Positions 1 to 10,521 of a stretch of 64,000 nt of DNA are shown here, in pieces. Where the stretch lies: assembly GCF_000002875.2 (NCBI RefSeq), contig NC_009388.2, positions 192,501-256,500 on the forward strand, read 5' to 3'. The first letter of the stretch is position 1; every line of letters starts with the position of its first letter. The position numbers and the translations under genes are program-made. Source of the DNA: Leishmania infantum JPCM5 (lineage: Eukaryota > Euglenozoa > Kinetoplastea > Trypanosomatida > Trypanosomatidae). Below the pieces are notes generated by a model that was not told the origin of the DNA, did not search any database, and saw nothing but the letters and a program-made list of their open reading frames with translations.

Positions 1-1
1 C

Positions 2-1948
2 GAGGATCGGGGCGACAACTTGAAGAGCACGGGACCGAACGCGGCCCCCGCAGCGACACGAGTGCTGCCCTCGGTGGAGGAATTTGTGCCGGTGGTGCCA
101 AAAAGCCTCATGAACCTCGTCGTTGGCGGCGGGCCCCCGGGCAGTGGCGATGGCAACGCGGCAGCCGCAGGGTCGACTTCTTCGCAGCCGCAACAGACGG
201 GAAACGGGCAAAGAGGGGCACTCGTTCTGTTGGAAGCGCCCAAGATCGGGCCGGAAGCGGACCGCCGCGCGCGCGAGCAGCGCCGCGCGCACGTATCCGG
301 CTTCCCGCTCGGCACCACGCGCGAGGAGCTGGAAGACTATTTCCAGCTTCTTCTGCCGGAGGTCCGCCGGCTGCAGACGGAGCGCCAAATCCGCGAGCTC
401 GCGGAGCGGGTTGGGCTGATCGAGGAGGAGGGGGAGGCGGCGGTGCGGCACGTCCCGGCCACAGCGAACCTGGCGAGCATTGATGAGGTGAAGAGCCTCA
501 GCGTGAGCACTGGCAGGGCCAAGTCCTTTAGCTTCATTGAGCTGCGCCTGGCCGACATGATCGACGAGCTGGTGAGCCAGAGTGCCGCCGACCCGCACCG
601 GTTTCTCTTCAACTCGTCGTTGGATGGCCAGACGTACCCGCTGATGATCCGACGGCCGCGCGACGCGGACCCGCTGACGGGGGTGGACGAGGCAAAGGTG
701 GTCCTCGTTGGCTTTCCGCCCTCGATGCCGGAGGAGTCAATCAAGCCCGTCTTCGAGTCCTACGGCAAGCTTCTGAAGTTCGAGCTGCGCAACGGCTACG
801 CGTACGGCGAGTTCGAGGAGCTGCGGGACGCCACGGACTTCCGCGCAGATGTGCACGGCGTCGTGCTGGGCAACAACATGGTCGTCGCTCTGCCGCTCTA
901 CGACTGGCTGAAGGCGCTGCTGGTGCGTGAGGGCATTGATGTCACGATCGAGGACGACGACCCGGTGTCGGGCAAGTACGTCATGAAGCAAGTGCGTGAG
1001 CGGCTGCCTGAGACATCAGCGCTCGGTGGGGCTGGCGCGCAGGCTGGCGCGGCCGGTGGCGGCGGTGCCGCGGGAGGCGACGCTGGGGCTGGCGGCAGCT
1101 CGGCGCTCGTGGCGGTCTCCGAGGACCCCGAGGCGGCGTCGCTGCAGATCATGCGGGAGCTTCTGGACATGTCCTTCACGTTGCCCGACATGCTTGGCCG
1201 CTTCGCCGCCCTCTACCCTCACCTGCGCCCCCTGTACGCGAACTCGCAGCTCACCGTCTACGCCACGCCGGTGCTGGTCTTGCTGAACCTCTTCGACGAG
1301 GAGGAGCTTGTCTACGACAGTAACTACTCGCAGCTGCTGGCCGACATCGAGGAGGAAGTCGAGAAGTACGGCCGCGTGAAGCGGCTTGTCGTGCCACGCC
1401 GCGAGGCCCGGCCGAAACTACCTGAAGCGCCGAAGCCCGGCGTCGACTACGACGAGGCCGACGAGGCGGCCAAGGCGGCGGCCATGGCGGCGTACAGTGA
1501 GGCCAGGAAGAACTTCGGCGCGGAGCTCGGGCGCTACATGAACCGGCAAACTCACCCCGTGTGGGGCGGCTACGGCCGTGTCTTTGTGGAGTACGAGACC
1601 GTGGACGAGGCGGCGGAGGCGCAGCAGCGGATTGCTGGCAAGCTGTTTGGCGAGCGCACCGTCGTGACGTCTTTTCTCTTCCCTGAACTTTTAAAGGACA
1701 CGAACGAGGAGGCAGTGGAGGCGGACGCGCAAGGTGAGGATGAGAAGGGTGCTGGCGGCGATGGTGCCAACGAGGAGGCCAAGGGCGGAGAGAACGACGG
1801 TGACGGCGAAGCAGTGGCGGAGGCAGAGAGGGAGGACGATGAGGCACCTTCGTCCACACAGCCGCGGAAGGACGCAGAGGTGTCAGGCGATGCACCTGGC
1901 GAGGTAGCAGCCACAAAGCCGTCGGTGCATACCGAGGACATCGACTGA
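2..1948 (+). CDS. U2AF65: U2AF large subunit (U2AF65-like), 5' truncated
   Basis: Splicing factor of the nucleus that binds the polypyrimidine tract at 3' splice sites; in trypanosomatids this chiefly serves SL trans-splicing. The frame is open from base 2 with no stop and no convincing start, so the N-terminus lies outside the window; at least 648 residues are present. Three RRM-type domains can be seen: RRM1 begins around RRAHVSGFPLGTTREELEDY and ends near LMIRRPRD, which mirrors the human IRRPHDYQPLPG segment; RRM2 begins VVLVGFPPSMPEESIK and carries GYAYGEFEE; a C-terminal U2AF-homology motif runs from VLVLLNLFDEEELVYD through YGRVKRLVVPR to GRVFVEYETVDEAAEA. RRM2 and the third domain are separated by an Ala/Gly-rich linker. 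The last ~75 residues are an acidic Glu/Asp/Ala tail absent from human U2AF65. Domain order and specific motifs support U2AF65 over a generic RRM protein. Confidence 0.85.
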   Translation, partial: EDRGDNLKSTGPNAAPAATRVLPSVEEFVPVVPKSLMNLVVGGGPPGSGDGNAAAAGSTSSQPQQTGNGQRGALVLLEAPKIGPEADRRAREQRRAHVSGFPLGTTREELEDYFQLLLPEVRRLQTERQIRELAERVGLIEEEGEAAVRHVPATANLASIDEVKSLSVSTGRAKSFSFIELRLADMIDELVSQSAADPHRFLFNSSLDGQTYPLMIRRPRDADPLTGVDEAKVVLVGFPPSMPEESIKPVFESYGKLLKFELRNGYAYGEFEELRDATDFRADVHGVVLGNNMVVALPLYDWLKALLVREGIDVTIEDDDPVSGKYVMKQVRERLPETSALGGAGAQAGAAGGGGAAGGDAGAGGSSALVAVSEDPEAASLQIMRELLDMSFTLPDMLGRFAALYPHLRPLYANSQLTVYATPVLVLLNLFDEEELVYDSNYSQLLADIEEEVEKYGRVKRLVVPRREARPKLPEAPKPGVDYDEADEAAKAAAMAAYSEARKNFGAELGRYMNRQTHPVWGGYGRVFVEYETVDEAAEAQQRIAGKLFGERTVVTSFLFPELLKDTNEEAVEADAQGEDEKGAGGDGANEEAKGGENDGDGEAVAEAEREDDEAPSSTQPRKDAEVSGDAPGEVAATKPSVHTEDID

Positions 1949-3550
1949 GAGCATGGCAGCTGCCGCCAAGAAGCGCGCAGGCACAAGTCCTCCCCTCTCC
2001 CGGATCAACCTGCTCCCGTCTCGCCGTGCATATGCTAGAGGGCTCGGCGCTCCCCACCCCACCCCCTCCCTTTCCGGGGTGGTCTTGGTGGTGGTGGCCG
2101 TGGTTCCGGCCTCCGCGTCCCCACCGGCGACACCGATCTATCAGAGATCTCGATTTGTAATGGCGACGGCGCGTGAGTGAGTGCGTGTGTGCGTGTGCGT
2201 GTTTGGCTGCGGGCTTAGGCACCCTCACCCCACCCCTAACTGAGCGATGCGAAAGACGCGACGCAGGTGAACATTAAACGGCGCAAGTTTGCCAAAAAGG
2301 AAAACGAACCAACGGTATCAGGCATGCGCACGTGGTGCTTAGCACTGCCGACGGCAGTGCGCGTGAGGTCTGTCTGTCTGCGTGCGTGTGTAGATGGGTT
2401 TGCGTGTGTGTGTGTGTGTGTGTGTGGCCGGATGGCGGTCGCATTACCCGCCTTTTCCACTGCACGTCCCCTGGGGCACACTCACCCTTCCTCTCTTAAG
2501 TCGCTCCTTCAGCCGAGAAAAGCCCGCTTGTGTGTACGTGTGTGTGTGTGTGTGTGCGGCTGGATGATCATCCCTCGGATATAGAGGCATACCATCTCCC
2601 CCGCCCTTGTGCCCCTCCCCTACCTCTCGATGCCTGCGCGTCACGCACTTTAGGACGAAATCGAAGCAGTGGTGCACAGAGGCAGACACGCCAAGGCGCA
2701 CATACACGTGTGCATCCATCACCCATACAGAAGCGAACCTGTCGCGTGCGCCGGCGTGTGGACGTACGAAACACCGGCGGCGGTAGCGGTGGCTGTTTTG
2801 GTTTGCTGTGCTGCACTCTTCACATGGATTGTGGCGACGACGCCCGCATACGTAACACGCATTTTAGACACAAAGAAATAGACGAACCAGCCGCCGCGAG
2901 CACGACACCGACCAGACACGCGCAGACCGCGAGCGCGAGCGCGAGAAGTATTGTGGTGTGTTCACCGCGTCTTCTATTCAGGTCTATCTCGCCGTGTCTC
3001 TCTTCTCTTCTATCCATCCACGGTCCGCGCGTCTTTGTGTGTGTGTGTGTTTGTCGAAGGCCCTCGCGCGGGAGGTGGGTGCGTGCACACGCACGCGACA
3101 ACGACGACGACACATCACGAGACATAGAGAAGAAGCCATCGCCATCGAAGCTTCCACGCAGAGGCGCTGTCGTGCTGTGCGCATCCAGCAAGGGAAAACG
3201 AAAGAGGATCACGTAACGACGCTCTATAAACGGCGTGAGAGGTGTGGAGAGGCCGGCGCGCCTCGGTAATCGCGTAAAGGCGGCGTTCCGGCACGGGCCA
3301 TAAGCCCATCTTTTCTCCGCCGTGCATCTATTCCTGTGTCAGTCCGGGTCCAGGTGTCCTTCGAAGCGTCTCCACGCACGCATCAGGCACGAATGAAGAG
3401 GGTGCATGCAGAGACAACAGAGACACACACACACGCACACGCATCCCACCTACACGCGCATATCTGCGTACACCTGCGCTCTAAAATTGAGTCTGCTCAC
3501 GACGACAGCTGCATAATCGATAGTGCCCGGCACGTCGACCTCGGGCGCTG
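1949..3550 (+). other. Intergenic spacer with GT microsatellites
   Basis: No supported gene. It contains GT-rich microsatellites near 2402-2426, 2529-2557 and 3037-3051, and scattered pyrimidine tracts. Open frames here are Cys/Val/His/Thr repeats created by the microsatellites. It is expected to hold the 3'UTR of the U2AF65 gene and the SL acceptor of the next gene. Confidence 0.6.
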
Positions 3551-6500
3551 ATGCTGCCATCTCGAGGTCTGCTTCAACGTGGAACCTTGGCAGCCACTGC
3601 GGCTCGATGGGCCTCCTCTCCCTCGTCCTCGGTGGCGCGCCGATCGCCCAGGGACACCAGCGCGACCACATCGCGGCAGCCCACGCACAACCTCTGTCCT
3701 CCGTCTTCAGCTGCGGAGAAGCGCGAAGCCGACGCCGGCGAGGGTGCAACGGCGCCAAGCCCTGCTGCACATGCGGCTGCAGAAAAGGATGTGGATGAGG
3801 TGGAGCGTCTCCTCACCGTCACTGCGACGCGCGCTGCGCCTGCTAGCCCGACACCATCTACGCAGACACCCACCCCCATGCTCGCGTCGTCATTGCTGTC
3901 CATTACCGGCGCCACCACCGCGGCACCGGACACGATCGTGGACCCAGGCGCAGCGCTGCACTCCAAGGCCCTCCACCAAGCGGAGGTGAGCACACGCGGC
4001 AGGGATAGACCGACGCACGTGCAGCTGGAGCAGATCGACCGGCGCCGCAGCAAGCCAAGTCTGTCCGAAGCCGAGTTTGGTGTGGGAATGACGGAGCGGC
4101 TGCTGCCGGAGTTGCCGCGTCTGCCAGCGTTGCATGAGGTACACTACGGCGACGCTGTGGTGCGGGAGCTGGACCGCAGTACGTACTTTGCGCTGAAGCA
4201 GGGCAGCAGCACGAGTGCAGCCACGCCATCAATGAGCGCTGGTGCCGGCCACCCCTCGACAGACACGGCGGCGGCGCCCGGCAACGCTGCCGTGGTCGTC
4301 ATCAACGGCGAGGCGTGTGTGGAGATGAGCCTGGACGAGGACTTGAGCGAGGCTAGTTTTGCGGCCTTCGATGCCGAGGCGGGCAAGGCAGCGCCCCGCG
4401 CCACCACCCCTGCCCGCACTGTCGCCGCGGCCGCTGCTGCGTTGTGTGTTAAAGAAGACATCGACGCCACCGACGCTCCGGCGTCTGGCCACAGCAACGG
4501 TGACGCCACCGACGCGGAGGAGGACGGTCTCTCGCTACAGCTCAACTTTGGCGCGGAGCGGCCGTGGTTTGTGCCGACCTCCGGGGTCGTGCAGCTGCAC
4601 CCGCTGTCGCCGCAAGACTGCGCGCTGCTGCTGCGGTTCGTGCTGCGCCTACGCCAGCAGACCGAAGTCGACCTTGTGCCGTCGCTGCGCCGCGCACTGA
4701 TTGCTGCCGAGCAGCGGACAGCAGAGACGGGGGCCGGCGGAGAGGGCCGCGCGAGGAGAGGTGGCGCTTCCGTGATGTCGGAGCCGCCACAAGCGTCGTT
4801 GTCAAGCGAACCTGCCACAAGCAGTCGTGGCCGCCGTCCTCACCTGACCTTAGCCGATGTGGTTCGCTACCTGGACACCGCGCCGCCGCCGGTGATCGCC
4901 TTTACGGAGTCGCTCCCAGCCAATTGCGCGAGCCCCTACACGTCCAGCTCTGTCCCCGACTCCACATCACCTGCCTTCGTGTTTCACATGTACCTCGAGA
5001 ACATCTCCTCGCAGAACGCCCTCGGACACCTGGCTGGCCTCTTCGGCATTCCTCTGCGCTCCTTCCAGACGCACACCGCTGCGAGCAAGATGTCGTGCAG
5101 CACGGTGATATGCGCCATCGCCGAGAACCTCGTGCGACGTGAGCACCTGCTGCTGCTCAACACCCTGCGGCACCCGGGATTCGTGCTGCGCGTGAGCGAC
5201 ATTCGCGAAGTGCGCGAGGACGTGCACGGCCCCTCTGACGACTCCGGCAGCGCGGACGCGTCGTCGCCGTCGCCCACGTCGCAGCGCTTGTTTCGCGAGC
5301 TCGCCCGCTGGCAGCCCCTGTACCACACGGAAGTGCTTCTGCGGCGTGTGTGCAGCGCGGGCAGCACCGCGAGTGGCAGCGGCCTGTCGACGCGGCAGCA
5401 GCTCGAGCACCGCCTGCGCGCGGTGCAGACGGTCGGCGCCATCTGCTTCTGTGCAAACCGCGAGGCGTCTTTGGCGCGTGCCGCGACGGACGTGCTGCAC
5501 AACTTTTTCCGCTCTGCACTGCTGAACGCGCTGCAGCGCCGCAAGGCGCCGGTGCCGCTGACCCGCTTCCTGAAGCGACCCAACTTAGCAACGGCGCAGC
5601 ACGCGCATCACGTGAGTACCGATGTGACCGTTCGGCAGGTGCTGAAGGCCTTTATGCAGTGCAACGGTGACTGGCACGCGACGGTGGTGCGCACGCCCTA
5701 CGTGTGGCGCCGCCGCTGGATCAACGCGCTGCGCGGGCTTGTCTGGAACACTATGGCGAGCCAGCGCATCCGCAAGGCGGGGCGGGAGGTCTGCCTCGGT
5801 GATGTCGTGCTGAAGCCAGAGTACCGCGATGACGTGCATCGGCGCGGCATCATGACGGTGAAAGCGGAGCACGTGATGGTCGTGACGACGTCTGCGGAAG
5901 CGCAGGCGGCGTGCATGGAAGACGTTTTCATTCCTTTCCTCCGCGGTCGCTACCCAGAGCATCTCTTCGCCGACGAGTCCACCGGGCATCCGATCATGAC
6001 GCGCACGAACATGCTAGCCCTGCTGCGAGCAATGCACGCACCGCAGCTGCTTCTCGGCTTCACTGACGAGGTGCGGCTGCTGCTAGACATCAGAGCCGAC
6101 GTCTCGCCGCTGCTTTTCCGCCGCCTGCTAGTGCGGCCGCTGGAGCTTGAGTTCGCCATCTTGGAAGACAAGCCTCCCATGCGCGCGCTGCACTTCGACG
6201 CGGCACGGCTGCTCACGAATGACCGCTGGCTGGCCGCGGATGGCGTGAAGCAGCAGCAGCCATCCTCGCGAACAGGACTCAACGACGACAACGGCAGCAG
6301 CGGCAACGCTCGGCGTCCAGCAGCGCTGCAGCTGACCCGCGCGAGTCATCTTATACCACCAAGCGTCGTGCTGGAACGCACAACCCTCGGCACTCGCCTC
6401 GCCTCCGGCATCCTCTCCGAGGAGTTCTTCAGCGTTCCCTCGGCCGACGACTACGTCGTGCTCGGCCACGCCCACCGCCATCTCGACGGAGATCTGGTCC

Positions 6501-9500
6501 AAGCAGCCCCACACTCTGACACCGCCGTCGTGGGCGATCGCGTGTACTCGGTGTATATCCGTGCTGTGGTGGAGCACAACCTTGCCGGTCTGTCGAGCAT
6601 GCTGCGCGAGTACTTTGTGCTCTCCGGCATCGAGACGGAGGCAGACAGCTCGCTGCAGCACAAGGTGCACCGCATGCGGCGCGAGCTTGATCCAGAGACA
6701 GAGCTGCTGACGGCGCCGGTGTACTGTTCAACGTGCTACAACCGCGACCATGACACACAGGAGCAGTGTGCTGAGTACCAATACAAGCGCCATCGACGTG
6801 GTGCGCAGCTCGATCTGGCCGCTGCCGCTCTCCAGCTAGAGGAAGATGCGCATATGAGGGGGATGGAGCACGAAAGAGGTGCGGCACTGCCTCCGGCTGG
6901 GATGCCGGAGAAGAGGCGTGGCAACTTGGGAAGAGACGAGGTCTCGGTGACTGGTCCGGCCGCCTCGATGCCGCCTGCGGCGTCGACGGCAGCCACAACG
7001 CCGGTGCCTGCGCGCACGGTGTGCATGCGCTGGCGGCTGAGGCGCCGCCATGACGAGCAGCGCTGGGGCGTGCGTTTGACAAAATCGCTTCACCTCGTCG
7101 GCATCGACGATGCATCACTCCTGCGAGAGGCCGCGGTGTGGTGTAGCGCGACCAGCGAGGCCTGTGACGCTGTGAGCAGTGCATCGACAAGGGCAGCGGC
7201 CATGCCGGACGAGGCCGAGGTTTGCCCGTGGCCATCCTCCTGGATCGCTCAGAGCGCCCCGGTGGACGAGCAGGCTCCGCCGTCATCGTCGTCAGCGCTG
7301 CGCATCCTTGAGTTCTTGCGTGCCGCACTTCGTGGCAGCGTCGACACAGACACAGACACAAACACAGCCTCACAGCAGCTGGCCGCGCTTACTGAACTTC
7401 TTGCGCAGTCTCCGCTGGTGCGGCTGCAGCCGGCTGCATTGGCAGTGGCGCTGCCGCCGTCCGCTGCGGCGCCGGCGGCGTCGCAGGTGAAGGCGTGCAA
7501 GTGGCGCTTGGCGAAGGTGAACGCGAAGCCCGTTGCCACCCAGCGCGACGTGGCCGCTGCCATGCTCACCGAAGCTGGGAAGTCGCGCGAGGTGTGGCTC
7601 ACCTTCGAAGTACCAATAGGCGCCGCCGCCGAGAACCGCAGCGCTGACGTGTCGACGCGCGTGCAGCCTGGTGCCAGTGACAGCCCGGGTGCGCTTACGA
7701 AGCGCGACGACGCCGGCTCGATTGCCTCGCGAGGTGTCGTCCCGCAGAGCACCGCTGCGATGCCACCACAGCGTCGGCACGAAACAGAGGCGGCGATGCG
7801 GCGTGCCTTGCGCAAGGTCAGCCCCGACACACGGCGGTGGGTGCAGGACTTGCCGTACCGAGTCACCATTGTCCTCAAGAAGGACCGTCGCCAGGTGCAG
7901 GCACACCGCTCGTGGGGGCTGCAGCTCGACGGGACGGACATGACGCTCGTGAACTTCGCGAAGCTGATGTTGCGGTTTATGGCTGACTCGGGCACACACG
8001 ATAAGCAGGGGCATGGCGGTGGGCGTTGCTCGGTTGCCTCCATCGCCCCTGGCGAAGCGTTCCCTCGCCTTAGCAGCAGCAGCAGCGACAAGAACGATCA
8101 CCACCTTCACAGCACCTCGAAACTGCTGAGCGACCTTGATCCAATATTGATGCCGGTTTTGAACGACATGTACCATGTCGTGCGCATCCGTAACACGCCG
8201 GTGCGCCACAAGGCGGAAGCAGCGCGTGCGATGGCGGACTTTCAGGCATTGCTGGACGCGGCGTTGGCGTCCGCAGACGTCGCTGAGCCGTCCGCGCCGC
8301 CTCGAGGCGGTGGCCATCGCGACGCACATGCGAACATGTCAGCCTCGAACGAAGAGTTCTTTCTCACGCTCACCTTAGAGCGCAAGGCCTCAAGCTACCA
8401 ACTCTGCAACTCGCCAGCCACGGAGCAGGGGCTAAAGCCCGCAGCTGCTGAGCTCAGCGACCGCGGCGACGCTCCTGTGTCGGCAAACGGGTCCCTGTCT
8501 GCTGCTGCGCTGTCGGCCCCAGCCGCAGCAGCAGTGGTGGACGCGGCCCTTCTCTCGGGTTTGGCAACAGAGCGCTGCCCGGTGCGGCCCATCACAGAGG
8601 TGCAGCTCTCGCGCAGCGTCGTCACGGTTGCCATCAACCGTCTGCTGCTCACGAGCGCGACAATGGACAAGTGGGGGCTGCGGCTGCAGCAGGGCACGCG
8701 GCGGCTGAAGGCGATACAGGAGAACCAGTACTTCAGCTTCCACGTCTTCGCGGACAAGAAGTCGCAGGGGACCCGCATCGCCGACACGCTGCGCCTCATT
8801 CCCGCCTCCAACGCCGCGACGGGGGCGGCAACACGGAGAGATGCATCGACCTCGGCGGCAAGACGCGCTCATCACCTCTATTACGTGGAACGCGTTAACC
8901 GCACTGCGGTTCGCTCGCACGCAGAGCTGCGGCAGGCGCTGCTAACGGCTGCCCAGCCGGCGCAGCAGCAGCAGCAGGAGTTGGGGCGTGGCCTGACGCC
9001 GATTCCAGCCCTCCCTCCCGAGTCCGTGACGTTAGGCGTCCGCCAGTTCCCGCTGCTGCGGCTTTCAGCGACCGTCCGTCGCGGCGGCGTAGGTGAAGAG
9101 AGCGCGCTCTGCCCCGTGGGCCTCCAGGTGGACAACCGCATGCAAGTAGTCGCCGTGTTCGCGGGCAGCCCCATGGCCCGCGCTCTCGACGAGGCTGCAG
9201 GACCCATCTGCTCTCTTCGGCGGCTTATCCGAGACCGCAGCGACGCTAGAGGTGTTCTGGACAGCACACCAGAGGTAGGCTCGGAGGCGGCGTGGGACGT
9301 TGTTCGAGATCCGCAGTTGCGGGAATCGCTGGCGCGGTTGGTGGCTGCCACCTCAGTGCCCCCCAGCAGCTCTGCAGGCAGCAGCGCCGGCAGTGGCACC
9401 GACGAGCCGCGCTCGGCAGGGACGGTCACGACAGTGGTGAAGAAGCCGGTGCGGCGCCAATGGAACTACGGCATGGACGAAGACGACGGAGAGAACAGTG

Positions 9501-10012
9501 GCGGTGGTAATGACGCCCCTGATGCTCGCGTGGCGGCGGCAGCTACCGGCACGTCGCCCGGCGCGCCGGCAGTGCCGGTCTCAGCGCCGTCCCTGCCGCT
9601 AGTGGAGGAAGAGTCGGCTGTCCGCGCCGCTCTGCGCGACCTTGCTGCCGTCGCGGCATATATACAACAGCAGCTCTGCAAGTGCACAATGGTGGACGGT
9701 GTACACATGCTTCAAGCGTCGATGCTGCAGGAGTTCGCGTTGGCGCAGCTGGCCAAGCTGGACCAACATCACGGGCCATCATCAGACGGCGCGCCATCCT
9801 CCGAGGAGGCGGTGGCGATGTTGGCAGCGGTACGGACAGAGCTGGCGCAGCTGCATGAGCGTGTCGTCTCAGTGCATCACGAAGTTCGCTGGGAGGTTGT
9901 GTACGCAGTGGCGTCGAATCGGCCTCTGCGCACGCCGGCGGACTTGGCAGCTGCCTTCGCGCCTGGCGTTGCCGAGGAGACCATCATCCTTCAGCAGCTG
10001 ATGGAGGACTGA
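3551..10012 (+). CDS. Giant protein: degenerate TruD/PUS7-like domain plus four PDZ-like repeats
   Basis: A 2153-residue protein with a Ser/Arg/Ala-rich, acid-poor N-terminus (MLPSRGLLQRGTLAATAARW) that looks like a mitochondrial presequence. Residues ~470-955 follow the TruD/PUS7 pseudouridine synthase layout: a segment VFHMYLENISSQNALGHLAG, then the place where the family has its catalytic GTKDxRA loop (here HTAASKMSC, no Asp), then ALRGLVWNTMASQRI with GDVVLK (family: YVWNxxxSxRI and GDLVL), LFRRLLVRPLELEF and LIPPSVVLERTTLGTRLA. A Cys cluster follows near 1055-1075 (CSTCYNRDHDTQEQC), possibly zinc-binding. The C-terminal half has four similar modules with the PDZ carboxylate-loop-like motifs WGVRL, WGLQL, WGLRL and VGLQV, each followed by a V(N/R)xxxVxxxxxLxxAL helix. 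If the TruD reading is right it is probably catalytically dead and may act as an RNA-binding scaffold. Family assignment is by eye; the ORF itself is certain. Confidence 0.7.
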   Translation: MLPSRGLLQRGTLAATAARWASSPSSSVARRSPRDTSATTSRQPTHNLCPPSSAAEKREADAGEGATAPSPAAHAAAEKDVDEVERLLTVTATRAAPASPTPSTQTPTPMLASSLLSITGATTAAPDTIVDPGAALHSKALHQAEVSTRGRDRPTHVQLEQIDRRRSKPSLSEAEFGVGMTERLLPELPRLPALHEVHYGDAVVRELDRSTYFALKQGSSTSAATPSMSAGAGHPSTDTAAAPGNAAVVVINGEACVEMSLDEDLSEASFAAFDAEAGKAAPRATTPARTVAAAAAALCVKEDIDATDAPASGHSNGDATDAEEDGLSLQLNFGAERPWFVPTSGVVQLHPLSPQDCALLLRFVLRLRQQTEVDLVPSLRRALIAAEQRTAETGAGGEGRARRGGASVMSEPPQASLSSEPATSSRGRRPHLTLADVVRYLDTAPPPVIAFTESLPANCASPYTSSSVPDSTSPAFVFHMYLENISSQNALGHLAGLFGIPLRSFQTHTAASKMSCSTVICAIAENLVRREHLLLLNTLRHPGFVLRVSDIREVREDVHGPSDDSGSADASSPSPTSQRLFRELARWQPLYHTEVLLRRVCSAGSTASGSGLSTRQQLEHRLRAVQTVGAICFCANREASLARAATDVLHNFFRSALLNALQRRKAPVPLTRFLKRPNLATAQHAHHVSTDVTVRQVLKAFMQCNGDWHATVVRTPYVWRRRWINALRGLVWNTMASQRIRKAGREVCLGDVVLKPEYRDDVHRRGIMTVKAEHVMVVTTSAEAQAACMEDVFIPFLRGRYPEHLFADESTGHPIMTRTNMLALLRAMHAPQLLLGFTDEVRLLLDIRADVSPLLFRRLLVRPLELEFAILEDKPPMRALHFDAARLLTNDRWLAADGVKQQQPSSRTGLNDDNGSSGNARRPAALQLTRASHLIPPSVVLERTTLGTRLASGILSEEFFSVPSADDYVVLGHAHRHLDGDLVQAAPHSDTAVVGDRVYSVYIRAVVEHNLAGLSSMLREYFVLSGIETEADSSLQHKVHRMRRELDPETELLTAPVYCSTCYNRDHDTQEQCAEYQYKRHRRGAQLDLAAAALQLEEDAHMRGMEHERGAALPPAGMPEKRRGNLGRDEVSVTGPAASMPPAASTAATTPVPARTVCMRWRLRRRHDEQRWGVRLTKSLHLVGIDDASLLREAAVWCSATSEACDAVSSASTRAAAMPDEAEVCPWPSSWIAQSAPVDEQAPPSSSSALRILEFLRAALRGSVDTDTDTNTASQQLAALTELLAQSPLVRLQPAALAVALPPSAAAPAASQVKACKWRLAKVNAKPVATQRDVAAAMLTEAGKSREVWLTFEVPIGAAAENRSADVSTRVQPGASDSPGALTKRDDAGSIASRGVVPQSTAAMPPQRRHETEAAMRRALRKVSPDTRRWVQDLPYRVTIVLKKDRRQVQAHRSWGLQLDGTDMTLVNFAKLMLRFMADSGTHDKQGHGGGRCSVASIAPGEAFPRLSSSSSDKNDHHLHSTSKLLSDLDPILMPVLNDMYHVVRIRNTPVRHKAEAARAMADFQALLDAALASADVAEPSAPPRGGGHRDAHANMSASNEEFFLTLTLERKASSYQLCNSPATEQGLKPAAAELSDRGDAPVSANGSLSAAALSAPAAAAVVDAALLSGLATERCPVRPITEVQLSRSVVTVAINRLLLTSATMDKWGLRLQQGTRRLKAIQENQYFSFHVFADKKSQGTRIADTLRLIPASNAATGAATRRDASTSAARRAHHLYYVERVNRTAVRSHAELRQALLTAAQPAQQQQQELGRGLTPIPALPPESVTLGVRQFPLLRLSATVRRGGVGEESALCPVGLQVDNRMQVVAVFAGSPMARALDEAAGPICSLRRLIRDRSDARGVLDSTPEVGSEAAWDVVRDPQLRESLARLVAATSVPPSSSAGSSAGSGTDEPRSAGTVTTVVKKPVRRQWNYGMDEDDGENSGGGNDAPDARVAAAATGTSPGAPAVPVSAPSLPLVEEESAVRAALRDLAAVAAYIQQQLCKCTMVDGVHMLQASMLQEFALAQLAKLDQHHGPSSDGAPSSEEAVAMLAAVRTELAQLHERVVSVHHEVRWEVVYAVASNRPLRTPADLAAAFAPGVAEETIILQQLMED

Positions 10013-10280
10013 CACGCCGCCAGAGGAGGCAGGAGCAAAGTCGGAGGGGCTTTAGGGGGAACGAGAGAGCGCGCGAGAGATGGTGGACGGCGGCAATATG
10101 ATGTACTCCGGGGCGACGAGGACGAGAGTGTGTGTGGGGAGAGGGGGGAGGGGGGTGGATGGATGAGCTGCCGCAGCGTCACTCGTCCACACCCTTGTCC
10201 TGGCCTCCTATGGCTTCTTGTAACAACGATGATGCAGCCTACCGGTGGCCGAGTGCACGTGCACTCGCCTGCGTGCGTGC

Positions 10281-10318
<38 letters not shown>

Positions 10319-10481
10319 AACCATGACTAAGCGGAACAGGCGCACACGTCGAATAAAGGGCCGAAGAAAGCACAGCAGGAACACAGGGATGAAGACACAG
10401 ACGGGGGGGAGGCAACACCTTTCTCGCGTCGAGTGTCAAGGACGGATGTGTGCGTGGTGCACACAACCCGTCTATTTGTGC

Positions 10482-10521
<40 letters not shown>

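Noticed and set aside
2530..3216. 228-codon plus-strand frame between U2AF65 and the giant gene
   Set aside because: Starts in a GT repeat and lacks third-position G/C bias.
6429..7373. 314-codon minus-strand frame within the giant gene
   Set aside because: Arg/Pro/Ala-rich shadow frame with no recognisable domain.
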